Positions 50,501 through 62,640 of a DNA stretch of 64,000 nt are shown here, in pieces. The position numbers were made by a program, and so were the translations under genes. The stretch covers positions 99,863,990-99,927,989 of the forward strand of contig NC_066315.1 in NCBI RefSeq assembly GCF_022539315.1. The letters run 5' to 3'. The stretch's first letter is position 1, and each line of letters opens with the position of its first letter. Origin of the DNA: Serinus canaria. Lineage: Eukaryota; Chordata; Aves; Passeriformes; Fringillidae. The notes beneath the pieces were generated by a model. The model was not told the DNA's origin, ran no database searches, and saw only the letters and a program-made list of their open reading frames with translations.

Positions 50501-53500
50501 TCACGTGCACACATTCACATAGAGCTATGGGCAGGGAGTTTGGTGCTTGGGGCAATAGAATCTCTGCTTTCTCCCTTTCTGTCCATACCCCCTCATGTTT
50601 TTGTACAGCTTCAGATAATGCAGAGGCAAAGTTAGGCTGTTATCTCTGTTCATATATCAGAAATTCACCTTTGACTGTGCACTAGAGGAGCTGTTAGCAG
50701 CACTGCAGAGGGAGGTGTTGCTGATGTATTGCGGAAGGAACTTGGGTAGACTCCCTAATGCAATGTTCAGGCTCTGTCTCTGTCTTTACCATAGTTTCTG
50801 TTGCCTGGAAAGCTGTGGTTTTCAGTCAGGGTGTTCAGAACTGTTTTTGCTGCTTACCTTTTGCTCAGTGGATTGTTCACATTCTCATTCAGTTTCTTGA
50901 TTTGAATAGACTGAATATACTTATTTATTGATCTCTCTTAAATAAAATACTAAGGGGTAGTTTTAAGTCTATCTATTAGGAATTTAATAACCTTTATACT
51001 GAGTAGATTTTTACTCCAAAACCAACTGAGAAATGCTATTAAATGTAGCTATTAATTCTTGAGGACAGGAAGGATGCTACACGATTTTGTGAAAGACCAC
51101 TGAATCCATTCCATCTTCCTAACTGAGTAATTATGTGGTTTTAGGGACTGTTACTGAGATGACTTACTTTTCAAGTCAGTTCCTATCTCACTGTTGATCT
51201 GAGTAGATTTCCTGGTTTTTCTTCTGCAATCATTCCAGTGGTGAATTTCTTTTCAGTGAAATCAAATACAAATATTTAAATGGAATTTTTTACTGAATTT
51301 CATAGTATGTATACTACACCTGTTTAGCACTTGCTTAAGTGCTTGACACATGCCAAATTTATCCTTGTCAATCAAAATTCATTCTGTTACCCTAAATATC
51401 CTGGAACTCTGATAATTTTGTTTTGGGTGTGTTGATGCTAAGGAATGAATTGTTGAGTGCAGGGCTAGAAGTTTCCCTTGGTCTTGGTCTATACTGTGCT
51501 ATATACAGAAGAGATAATTTGTGCAGTGTTTCCAGCTTCTGTACCTGTGAGCTTGTAATTCTTATCTACTTGATAAATGGTATTGGGAAACTTAATTTCA
51601 TACAGCCCTGTTCAGACCTGCTAATTTTGGTGCCCAAGTTTGGAGACTGGTCTCACACCACTAACCACTGTCTGGGTTTCATCTGGGTGCGAATGTGGTC
51701 TTGACGTCAGGGAGCCAAAGAAGGATCAGAGCAGGTGAGCACAAATTCAACTGGGTGTAAACAAACAGTGTCTCTAAAATTATTTGGTTATTTACTCTGG
51801 TTCTCCTCAGAAAAAATAACAAACACTGGGGAACAAAATTGTTCACTGAAGAGGGGAAGACTCTGGCATTATTGGAGAGCAATTTTAGTATTTTTATTTC
51901 TGTAGTCTGAGGCTGCTTGTGCTTGGAGCATAAGTCACAAGATAATAGCCATTTGGCAAATCTGGACATGAAAAATACTGATTCTTTGTCAAGGCTGTTA
52001 ATTGACATGGATGTCTCTTCTATAGGTCTAGATTCTGTTTTTTTATATATTCTGTGTAGAAAAATCTGTCTGTTAAACGGGGCAGTTGGATGTTCCAGTG
52101 TTTTATTTCGTGACACATGGTTTTTCTCAAATAATATGCCAGGTGTGGGAGCTCAGAAAAGTGCTTTTGGATTAGGGGGTCTGTAGTAAAAAAGGAGAGC
52201 CTGGTGCACAAGCACTACCCTTTTTATATAGCAGTATAACTTCTGTTTGATAAAAAAAGTAAAGGAGAGCATCTGCATGATTCTCTAGTCATGGATTTAA
52301 AAATTTGTTAGGTCTGATGTCTGTCAAATGGTTCCACATGTGCTTAACATGGCATGCAGGGAACTACTCTTAGGAGACCATTTACAGGGCACAAAAAGTT
52401 TCACAAAACTGACAAAAAGTGGTGAACAAGTCTGATGATTGCTTCAGTGTTTGGTAAGTAATTGTGTGTATGCTGACATCTCTTTTGTGGAGTGTTCCTA
52501 ATATTACCCTGATCAGAATAATCTTTGCAGAAAAATCTGTAATTTTGTGGTAAAAAGCAATACATAGAACTCTTGTTCGGTTTTTATTACCAGATTTTTT
52601 AGTAAGGCATTTATGGTTTTGGTCAAAAACGGAGGATTTGATATTCAGGGTGAAACCAGTAGGATTTTGGCTTTCCAGTGAAATGTGTCCTGAAGAAAGC
52701 AGACTCTTACCATGAAAAGTTTTCATCTCAGGGCATCATCTGTATGAAAGTTTTATTAGAGAACAGGCATAGGCAGAAATATTTTAGGCACCAGTTTTAC
52801 TCTAGCAGAGCTCTGCACAGATGGATCAATGTTAGCATTATTTTATGTGTTGACTGTGGTGTACATTTCTTCTATATATTTTTAGTTCCTGTCCACGTGA
52901 TTGATGGAAGAAAGCTTACTTTGTCTCACAGGTGAAACCAAAGCTGATTTAATTTATGAGAAAAGCAGCATAAGCATGTGTGCTTGCTGAAGATCAATAT
53001 CTAGGGGAACTGAAGTCTGTCCTACATCAAGCTGGGCACTGGTGGTGTCTGCATTGTGGGAAAACGGGTTTAGGGATGTAGTCCTTCAGCCTCAGGCCCA
53101 GTCATACAGCCTGGGAAATCTATTAGAGCCCATTGCAGCTCCTTTCTCCTCTCTCATCTTCACATGCTCTGGGTTTTTTTTCCATAGGAAACCCATGGAA
53201 TGGGACAAGGATGGCACCTGCCTTGTGCTTTAGGCACAGCTGTTGGAGTATGAGAGGGTGAAGGGCTGTTAGGAGGCTCAATCTGTTTCTACAGAACAGT
53301 TTGCCTTGGAAAAAGCTGCATAAATGGAAAAATCGTAGAGGAAAATCTACTCTGTCCTCCCCAGAGGATCCTCAAGTGATAGGGATTGTAGGAGTGGAGT
53401 TGAAAATGTGACTCTTACCTAGTCATTTGTAGCTGATCTCCTGGTGCTTGAGTCTGGCTCCTCTGGGCCAGCTGGTGAGTGGTAGGTAAAGGCTGGCCAG

Positions 53501-54184
53501 TGAGTACAGTGTATATACACCCCCAGGGAATGCTCAGGCTGGTGAGTGAAATGACCATAATCCAATAATCCAGGTTAATTTACCTTCCATTGTTAAGCAT
53601 GTGTGTTTTGTTAGCACTGGAAACTGCTATTTATAATCCTTGAGTTGTCTTTGTTCTTCTTCTGTGTAATTAATCCCACAAGTCTTGTTTGAAGAAAAGA
53701 GATGATATTTAAAATGATTACTGAGGCTGTGGTGCCCAATGCTCTTGGTGGACCACTCTCCACCCTGGTATTTGGGCCATATCTAAATCTTCTTGGTGGT
53801 TGTGGAGCAGATTTGGTGAGGGGTGACCATTTTTAAAAAGCTTCTACCTATATGATAATACCTTTTCGTATTATTTATCTGAGGTTTTTTTTTTTTGAGG
53901 TTTTTTTAGTCATTATACTCTGGGATGATGAATTTTGAGAAATATGTAAAACTATCTCATTTGTGTCACATTCCTTCAGATTTTGCATATTCCACACCAC
54001 CACACCAGTCCGTGTCTCTGTGATTCTAGGTAGAAAATACAATCAGCATCACTGTTTTTTTCCTTAATTGGGCATTTTAATAGGCTGCATTGCTTGTGTA
54101 CACTTGCATTTATCACTTGTGAGCCATGGCATGGAGAGAGATCCTCTCTGCTTTTTTGCTCCTTTTCTCTTTTCTCCCCCCACC

Positions 54185-54200
54185 TTTTTTTTTTTTTTTT
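54185..54200. repeat. T homopolymer, 16 bases
   Basis: The run follows a pyrimidine-rich stretch (CTTTTCTCTTTTCTCC, then CCCCACC). No element recognised. Confidence 0.9.
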
Positions 54201-57200
54201 AAATAACCCACCCCTTTAGTGACAGGGTGTCTATGCCTATGGTTCCTTTCTATTTCTGTGTGACAGCCAGTTTGAAAACTCTGAGGTGCAATGGGCAATG
54301 GCTCATGAAGAGCAGACTGAAGAAATGTGCCTGATTTAACTCTGTGCAGGGGGACTTGCAGAAATGCCCTCTTCTTTAGAGATGCAAACAGGCACTAACT
54401 TCAGTCACAATTGTGGGAATGCTGAGTGCACCCTAGTGTTACTGGGCTAGGAACAGATACAGTAACCACAACAGAAAGGAATTGCTTTCTGGCTTTAATT
54501 TTGAGTTTACTCCAAGTCTTGACCTGGTGCTTTGGACATAGACATATGCACTTTGTAAAGTCAGGCTGTGTGCAGTACATATTGCTGGCACCTTCAGGCA
54601 TTTCGTATGCATGCGGTGCAGTGTTATGGGCCTTGGCCTATTTTCCAGAGCCAATTTCTATATACTCAGCTGGCAATGAACAAAAAAATGTGCTTTGGCA
54701 GATTGGATTTTGGCATAGGCACTCTGAAGCCCCAGAATTTCAACCCTTGGAGTTGTAACAAAAAATGTTTAATTAAACTGGCAGCTTAGACCAATAAATG
54801 TTTAAACTAATTTTAAAAGGAAAACTTAACTGCCATATAGAGGAGGCATAGACCTGACATGTCTGTTCCACACTGAAGGAGTGCAGTTGTTTTCACAGGA
54901 GTCTTTGCTTGGAAGCAGTGTTCTGGAGCTGGAGATCAAAGGGGCAGAAAAGCTGAGTGGTGGATAGGTCAGAGACAGTGTGCTTCAGCTACTGCACATC
55001 TCACAATGTTATTTCAGAATCAGTTTTAAATAAGAGGGTTTTTGTGTGTGGGCAGGAAATAGAAGAGTGCAGAGAGAGAGTTAGAGGCTAGTTAGATTTA
55101 AAGGCAAAGTTTGGGTTTACAGTGTGTCTTCCACAGAACCTGAATATTAATTTAGTAAGGGAGTGAATTTAGAATAGAAAAGTTATAGCAAGTTCCTGAA
55201 CATTATTAAAAATCTGTGGGCAATTATTTTTAAGTACATCCATTAGTCCCTTTTTTCCCTAATTAAATGTATTGGCTAGGTTTCAAGTTTGACAATTACA
55301 ACTAAGATCTTGTGAATATCTGCAAGGAGGAAACCATTAGAACTCAAGAACAAGACCAATCTGTTGATACGTAGCAAATTTTTTTTTAATTTTTTTTTTT
55401 TTTTTACTGGCAACTTCTCAATTAATGGAATATTTACATGTACTTAAAATTATCATTTAGAGGGCACTCTGGGTATGTTTATATTTACTTTATTGGCTGT
55501 AGAGTTTCCTCAGTGAGGTTCAGTTGATCTGGCATTCCCTAGCTCTGGCATAGAGAGCTGTGTAGTGCTGCTTTGATTTGCAAGATAACCGTGGTATTCC
55601 ATTCTGGAGGCAATCACATTTCAGCTGGGGGAAACTTAGCTCAGGATCTGGAGGCTTTGTAAGATCTTCATAAAAGATTGAGATATTTGGGCAGGCTAGT
55701 AAGCGCAGCACAGGGATTTGTATTAATAAGATGATTTCACTTACTTTAAGAAATCATTGCCTCATTAATGCCTTTAATAATATATTAGTTTAGTTTGCAA
55801 GACTTAGTTTTACAAAAAACTCACAAGAGATGAGTCCAACCCTTCAGACTCTCAACTATGAAGTTACTGGCAGGAATCCCCACTTCAAACCCCTAACTAT
55901 AGCTTGGCTCCAAAGCAACTCCAAAACAAAGATTTTGTTTTGTGATTTAAATCTGTAAATCCCCACGTGAGCACTCTGATTTTATATCTGAGAGGCTTGT
56001 TTTGGATTGCTTTGAGTGGATTGGGAACTTTCCTGCTAAGCTGCACAAGACATTCCAAATTAGTTAACCATGCCTATACAGAGGATTTAATTTCTTGATT
56101 TTGGAGGAGGGGAGGTTCAACTTTTCTGGGTAGATAGAGGTGTGATGAGTATGTGCTCATCTTTGGGCAAGATGGTGAATGCTTTGCAGAGCAAGCAAAG
56201 TGTTGACAGAATATTCCCTTGCTATTCAAATGGACAGGCACTGGAAACATACCTAGGAATCTGTTTAAGAGGTCAGAGGAGACTGTGTAAAATGTACAAA
56301 TGTGTTATTTTTGTGCACAGTCTCTGTTCTAACTGATGTTTAAAGGTGAATGAGAGCAGCAAAAGCATTTGGCAGTTTCAAGAGTTTTCTTAAGAATTAT
56401 TGGCCAATATGGATAACTTTGCATTCCTTTGTGCTTTCCCCTGGCCACCCTTTGCTTCCACCTCTGCAGTGGGAAGACTGTACTCCACCAAAATCAGGAT
56501 TTCAATTAATTTGATTTGTCTGTAAAATGTGCAAATCAGCTGCTAATTTTGAGTGTTATATTGACTCAATGATAAGAAGTAATTATGCTAAAGGGCTAGA
56601 TCAGGGTAAGCCAAATAAAAATGTTATTACTGGAAATAGTTTTGGGAAGACTGTTGCATCAGCAAAAGAAGTGTAACCTGATAATGGCAGTCTATGTTTT
56701 AGACCATTAAATGTAGAACAGTTACCAGGTCAAGGCAAAGTATTGAAATCCATGTTTAAAATATATCCAATATTACACAGACTGATTAGAATATAGGACA
56801 AGCCAAAGACTGACTGATTTATTATCTCCGGCTTTTTGTTTGTTTGTTGGTTTGTAGTTTTTGTTTGAGTTTTTTTTTTTTTGCTTACCAGATCCTGATA
56901 TTAATGCAATAATAATCTCTTGAAAACAAGTATTTCCTGGTGGAAACCTTACATTAATAAAATGAGCCACATGGTAAATAGCTGGAAGCATCAGTGAGAC
57001 TTTAAAATGCTGTTTTATCATTTTTAAAACTCTATCATCTTCCCTTACTATTTTCTGTCTAGTTTTGTTGTGATTGTTTTTGTGAGTTTTGGGTTTTTTA
57101 GGGGGGGACGTGCGTTGTTTTTGTTGTTATTGGATTTTGTTGTGTTCCGCTTAACAGCAGAAATAAAGCTGAATTAGATTGTTAGAAAATTTAGAATGAC

Positions 57201-60200
57201 TGTTATTGAACAATGGACAGGTTCTCATTCCTGTGTTGCAGTGTATAAGTCATGGTCCCTTGCAACTATCTAAAATACTTGTATTTTTTTCAGAAATTTC
57301 TTGGTATGAATGTTTCTCATATGAATGTTTCCATCAGCTTCTTCACTCCTGTTTTCCTAAACACCTCTGTAGATATATGGCCTCTCACCTCAGTAGCAAG
57401 TAACCACTTTGGGCAGATCGTGGATAGGAGGTTAGTGATAATCTCTCCTTGTACACTCATATAAAAGCTAGGGGTCAAGGTTCTTCCATTTCCTTTTATT
57501 GAGGGCATTAGAAGGTCTCATGGAATAAGATCTTTTACTGTATTGCCTGGAAAATACTTGGCTTGACTGTTCTTAAGCAAGCTATCTCTGCATTCAGATA
57601 TGTGACCAAGAGAATATATTCCTAAATAAATATATTTATGAAGAAAAATCTCCATTTTGTAAAGATGGGATCAGTTTTGGCTAGACGTTTTCCTGTAGCA
57701 GGTCAGCCAAATTGTAGTTGGCCTCCATTGATACTCAAAACCAGCAATGGTCTGGACCTGAAACCAAATGGAGTGCAATATGTTTTGGAATTATTGGCTT
57801 TCTCTGGGGACTGTGAAATCAGTCATTAACTTCACCAAATGTGCAACTTTTTCTTACAATTGAATGCCCCTAATAATTGGTCTTAATCTTGAGCCAAAAA
57901 TATCAGCATCAGTGGGTACCAGGGAAGCCACTTCTTATTACATATGCCCCTGTGCTTGACTCTTGCAGGAAAATGATGATTGGAAAGAATAATTCCTAAA
58001 GCAGGGTCCATTTTGTTACTACAGCTACTGGTGCTCATCAGCATCATAAGCACTTTGCAAGCCATATGAGGTAATTGGTGGTGTTATGTGCTTAAATCAA
58101 CAAGGTTCATTATGCAAAAAAACTAGTTGGAGGTTTTGCTGCCCCCTTTGCTGCTTCTGACAGACTGAGTTTCTGTACAGGAGAAATACTGTGTAGGCAG
58201 TACAAATATGCTTTATCTTCTATTAGGATGATCTATTGTGTCTTAAACTTGAAATTTTCTTCTGTGAGCCTTTAGTTTCATTTCAGCACAAAAATATGAC
58301 TGTTTAGAGAAAACCATTTCTAACCTCAGCTTCGTTATTTGGTGGTTTAACCTTTTCCACATCTGCAAAACACAAATGACCGATGTGTAGCTGGAGACAA
58401 TGCTCTGATTATGAAATAAGGACTTGGGTGAGGTTTGGCAGCCAAACCCGGGATGTGCACTCTTTAGTGACCTCTTTTTGTCTCAGGCATATGGGAAGGA
58501 ATAAGTTACTGGAATAAGACATAAAAATCACGCATTTTAATGCAATATTGAAAAAACATTTTACATACAATTGTGTAAAAACTTGTCTTAATATTACTGT
58601 TGTGAGGATATTCAGATGGCTAGATGAGTACTTCCTTGTGCTGTCGTATATGTACACAAAAAAATGAGTAACAGAAATAAATAAGATAATTCTGGAAACT
58701 GGATATCATTATGAAAGATGAAGGAAAAACTAGAGATAAGCCAGGTACAGGATTTACCATGGGAAAACACATTTTTTTTATTCAATACCTACAATTGAAA
58801 TTTAAACTAAAACCCTCCTGTGCACTCCAGACTGCTTGAAAAGTGCTTCAGTGATTGTTTGTAAGCTAAACATTAGACCAATTTAGTAAAATGATCTAAA
58901 TGTCTCTCACAGCCTTATAAAATAACAACATTTAAAATTTTGCTGACTTCCTCCTCTACCCAGCAAAACACATTGCTTTTTATTAAGACATATCTTCAAA
59001 GAAGACTATTAGATTTGGAAGCTGAAAAATGGATTTAGGCTGTGTCTTTGTCTGCTTGCTTTTAGATACTTAACTCTCACTTAAATGATATAACTAGATG
59101 CATGAGGGATCATAATTGAGATTCAGCAATAAAACTCATTATGGTGCTAGATAAAATCTTTTGTGAATGTTCTGCTGGATGTAATACTTCATGTAGGAAT
59201 TAGGAAAATATATGGGGATTTTCCCCTATGAAATTTGTTAAAGATGCATCTATGCATGTGGATTTTTCATGCTGAATTCTCGTGACAACTATGATGGCTT
59301 GGAATAGGTACCACCACTTTTTGCTTTCTAAAATAGATGGCAGTTTTTGAAAAGCATTTTTCCACGTGCACATATATACTGCCCTTTAAGTGTTGTGAGC
59401 AGATACTTTGTTTGACCTTTTAAATCTGGGGGAAAGTTGCAGCTGGGAAATGGTAGCCTGTGAGGCTGATATTCACATGGCACTGGATATCATGAGGTTC
59501 ATGAGTTGGTGCCCAATGCAGATTTGGAGATTGTTTCTCATATATTTCTTCTCTGATTGCTTCACCTCTCTTGAATTAGCTGTGCTGGCTTAGACTAAAT
59601 CTTAGCCCTTTTGTCCTTGTGAAAAAAGCAAATTTCATGCTTCCTTCCATATTTAAAGAGGAGAAATCTGTGTGGCCTTAATTTAAAACTGCAAAAATTC
59701 ATCCGAGTACAGATGCATGGAGTGCTTCATTGTAGGCTTGTATTCTACTTCTAGCTTGAAAATTTGAAGCATTAAAAAAAAAAAAAAGAAAATGTCTTGA
59801 GAAAATCTAAAATAATGCAAGCCAAATAATTTTCTTTATCTGTCCCACTCTTAAGTTTTTTTTCTGGCAAAAAAATGTTGTTTGTGTTCTGTACACATAT
59901 GACACATACCAATGGCAGACATTTGCAAAAAAAGAAATTTAGAGGAAAGACTTGAGCTGCCGTGCCATTTAAAAACAAGCATAAATTTTCAGTACAGTGC
60001 TGTGCAATAAAATTACAGTGTATGTGAGACTTCAGTAACAGCTGAATTTTTAGAATAGCTTGGTCTTACTTTAAAATACAGATTGGGTTCCCTAAAATAT
60101 TGTTAAGCTAATTTTTAACATCAATCCATTTTGACTATGGTGATTTTCAGATGACTCACATTTAAAACAGTTTTGCTTATACATGGGAGATAGTCTCTTT

Positions 60201-62137
60201 AGTTAAACTGCTGCCAGGATTCATTATAAACTCTACTGTAAGCCAAATAAAATTGAGTAAAAAAATTGGCCCGGCTCGAAAATTGCCGTGTTTGCTCAAG
60301 TTTACAGGAAGTGTGTGAACCATGAATGTTTTTTGGATGATACCTATCTTCTCAAAGTTAATACACCCAAACTAAAAAACTCCACCTACAACCTTTCACC
60401 AAAAGTAAGTACTTAAATAACCCTACTGTTCTTATTTTAAAATTTCACCTTGAAGTTAACACTGTCTGTTATTTTATGTTGGAGAGTACACAGGTAGACT
60501 CAGTAATACCAGTTATATTCCTGATGTCTTCCTTTCAAGCTATGCAATGTTTGAGGTCAGTTATTTACTGTCTGCCACAGAGCCATGCCAGTACATTTCT
60601 TGACTGGTGCTCAGCATTATGAATGCCACGTTGCTGGGAGCACTGCAGTCAGCAGGCTCCCAGGTCAGGTACTGGAAAACACAACCAGGCAGTGCAGCAG
60701 AGTATTAAACCAGATCTACTTCTTTCCCCACTCCTTGAGACAGTATTTTGGGATGACATGTGGTTTTAGCTTAGTAAGCTTCATCTATCTCCCTTTGCAC
60801 TTCACAGAAAATTACAGCAAGTGAATTATTTTCTTCTTTGATAACCTAGTGCTGCATAGTAATTCAAGAAGGGCCTAAAAAGTTAGGATGGCAAAATGGT
60901 TATATGTGTTGTCAGTAAAATAAATTATTAATTTTTAAAAAATTTTGTTAATGGAGGGACAAGTCCATCAAGTGTTCATGCTTGCAGATGAAGACATCAT
61001 TCCTGTTCTAGTGACATTATTAAATTATAACCATATTGCTAGCAACCTCTTTGTGTATATCTTTGTCCATCCTTTGCCAGTTTTGACCAAAAACTCTTTT
61101 ACAAGACAGGTTTGTCTTGCTAGGGTCCTTGCTACTGAGGTCTGTATCTTTTCATTAAATCTATACTTTATCATATACCTTACCCGAGATACTACTACCA
61201 ATAAAACAAATAAAAACCCCACTCCTCCCCACCCCATAAACATGTTAGACAAGGCAGTGAGGAACACGGTCACAAAGCAAGAATTATTTTTCAGAAATAG
61301 AGAGAGAATGAGAATACTTAACTCTGTGGAGACTCTGGTTCTCAGGGAATGAGTCACACTTCTACCAGGTTATAGCCAAGTCAAACAAATGATGTCCAAC
61401 AGATGACAAAAACGAAAATGAGTTTCTCATCCAGAGACCAAATCCATGATTGTTATTCATAAATTAGCCAGGTCTGACCAATTAATCTTCTAAGTGCTTT
61501 AAGATAGTTGTGTGTTTTAGTAGTACAGGAAATAACAGTAGTGTCTGAAAAAGTGTTTCATTAATTTTAAGCAGAGGAAAATCCTCACAGCAAGTCCTGT
61601 GAAGTGGTTGGTGCTTTAAGAAATATATAAAAGAGATTATGGAGGGTAGACACCAAACTGACTCCAGTCAGTTCTAATCTGAACCTGACAGGTGATAAGG
61701 CATCCTGTAACCTGGACAGTTACTTCAGCCCTTTGGCCAACCATACGTCCGATAATTCCATGACAGTTTTCTTGACAGTTTTCTGACCTCCCTCTCACCC
61801 CGTAACTTTTTTTCCACTCTAGGGAAAAGTGGAAAAGTAGTTCAAAATTAAACCAGCACTGAAAGAAGTCAGGCTTTTCTGAAGACAATTCTGTGCCATA
61901 TTTCTGTATTCATTTTGAGACCAATTTGAGACTCCTAGGTTTGATTGCTGACTGTGCAGTGACACTCATCCTAGGATATATACCTAAAAAAAAAAAGGCC
62001 ACCTGGATTTCAGTGATATATTCTGCCACAGCATTTGTTTTGTTTTTTGGGGTTTTTTTTCATGTACTCCTAAGTGTGAAACAGCATTGTGGTTTAACCT
62101 AAAACCCACACTGTTGCTCTCTCACTGTAATGCATCA

Positions 62138-62147
62138 CCCCCCCCCC
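62138..62147. repeat. C homopolymer, 10 bases, in the antisense LTR
   Basis: A run of ten C near the 3' end (by LTR polarity) of the antisense LTR. It corresponds to a G-rich GGGTGGGG-type segment of the family. Confidence 0.85.
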
Positions 62148-62240
62148 ACTCCAGTAGGAGAAAAAAAGGTAAATTTGTGGATTGAGATAAGAACAGTTTA
62201 ATATCAGAAATGAAGTAAAGTTTAATTATCATTACTGTCA

Positions 62241-62355
62241 TGTTAATAATTAATAATGTTAATAATAATGTTAATATATATAATGTTAATAATAATGTTA
62301 ATAATAATAACAACAACGATAACAATAGTAATATTAATAATAATAATAGTAGTAG
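62241..62355. repeat. TAA-type microsatellite inside the LTR
   Basis: Imperfect repeats of TAA and of a GTTAATAAT unit run for about 115 bp, with CAA and TAG variants at the right end. The family's LTRs carry a short TTATTATTA segment at this place, so this is most likely an expansion of an inherited seed. Confidence 0.85.
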
Positions 62356-62640
62356 TCGGAAAGGAATAAAACCTAAGAGAAACAAGTGATGCACAAAACA
62401 ATTGCTCGCCACCTGCTGATTGATTCCCAGCTTGTCCCCAAACAGCAATCTGTGTCTTCTGGCCAATTCCCTCTACTTCAAAAACTGAGCATGACATTCT
62501 GTGGTATGGAACATCCTTTGGGCCAGTTTGGGTCGGCTGTGCTGACCCTCTGAAATTTCTTGTGCACCTGCTCACTGGTGCACTAAATCCAAAACACTGC
62601 TACTTAGAAGAAAAGTAACTGTCCCAGCCAAACCCAGGGA

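Larger units (their letters stand above)
42246..62087 (+). other. PIEZO2 intron 2, right part; no gene recognised
   Basis: Intronic sequence with no supported exon. It holds an antisense, protein-like but short open stretch at 43692-43925, a CAT/CGT trinucleotide repeat at 44094-44116, a 14-bp direct repeat at 47507-47548, the best candidate conserved regulatory stretch at 49195-49470, three diverged copies of a GCTGGTGAGTG motif at 53471-53550, and T or A runs at 46255, 54185, 55379, 56871 and 59774. The rest shows nothing distinctive. Confidence 0.72.
62088..62640 (-). mobile_element. Solo LTR, antisense, same family as 15511-16119
   Basis: Read on the - strand it contains CCCTGGGTTTGGCTGGGACAG, GTGTTTTGGATTTAGTG, GCGAGCAATTG, AAACTGTTCTTATCTCAATC and a final GGTTAAACCACA, the same blocks in the same order as the first LTR. 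The TATA region is decayed (TTTTTGAA). The polyadenylation block has ATTAAA (+ strand 62197-62202). Identical 9-bp sequences AAACAGCAT flank it at 62079-62087 and 62641-62649. Part of this may belong to the LTR end, so the true target duplication could be 4 to 6 bp. No internal viral sequence is present. Its AT-rich segment has expanded into a microsatellite. Confidence 0.85.

Noticed and set aside
62122..62575. Overlapping open frames of about 110 codons on the - strand
   Set aside because: They are translations of the TAA-type microsatellite within the antisense LTR (runs of Ile/Leu/Asn).
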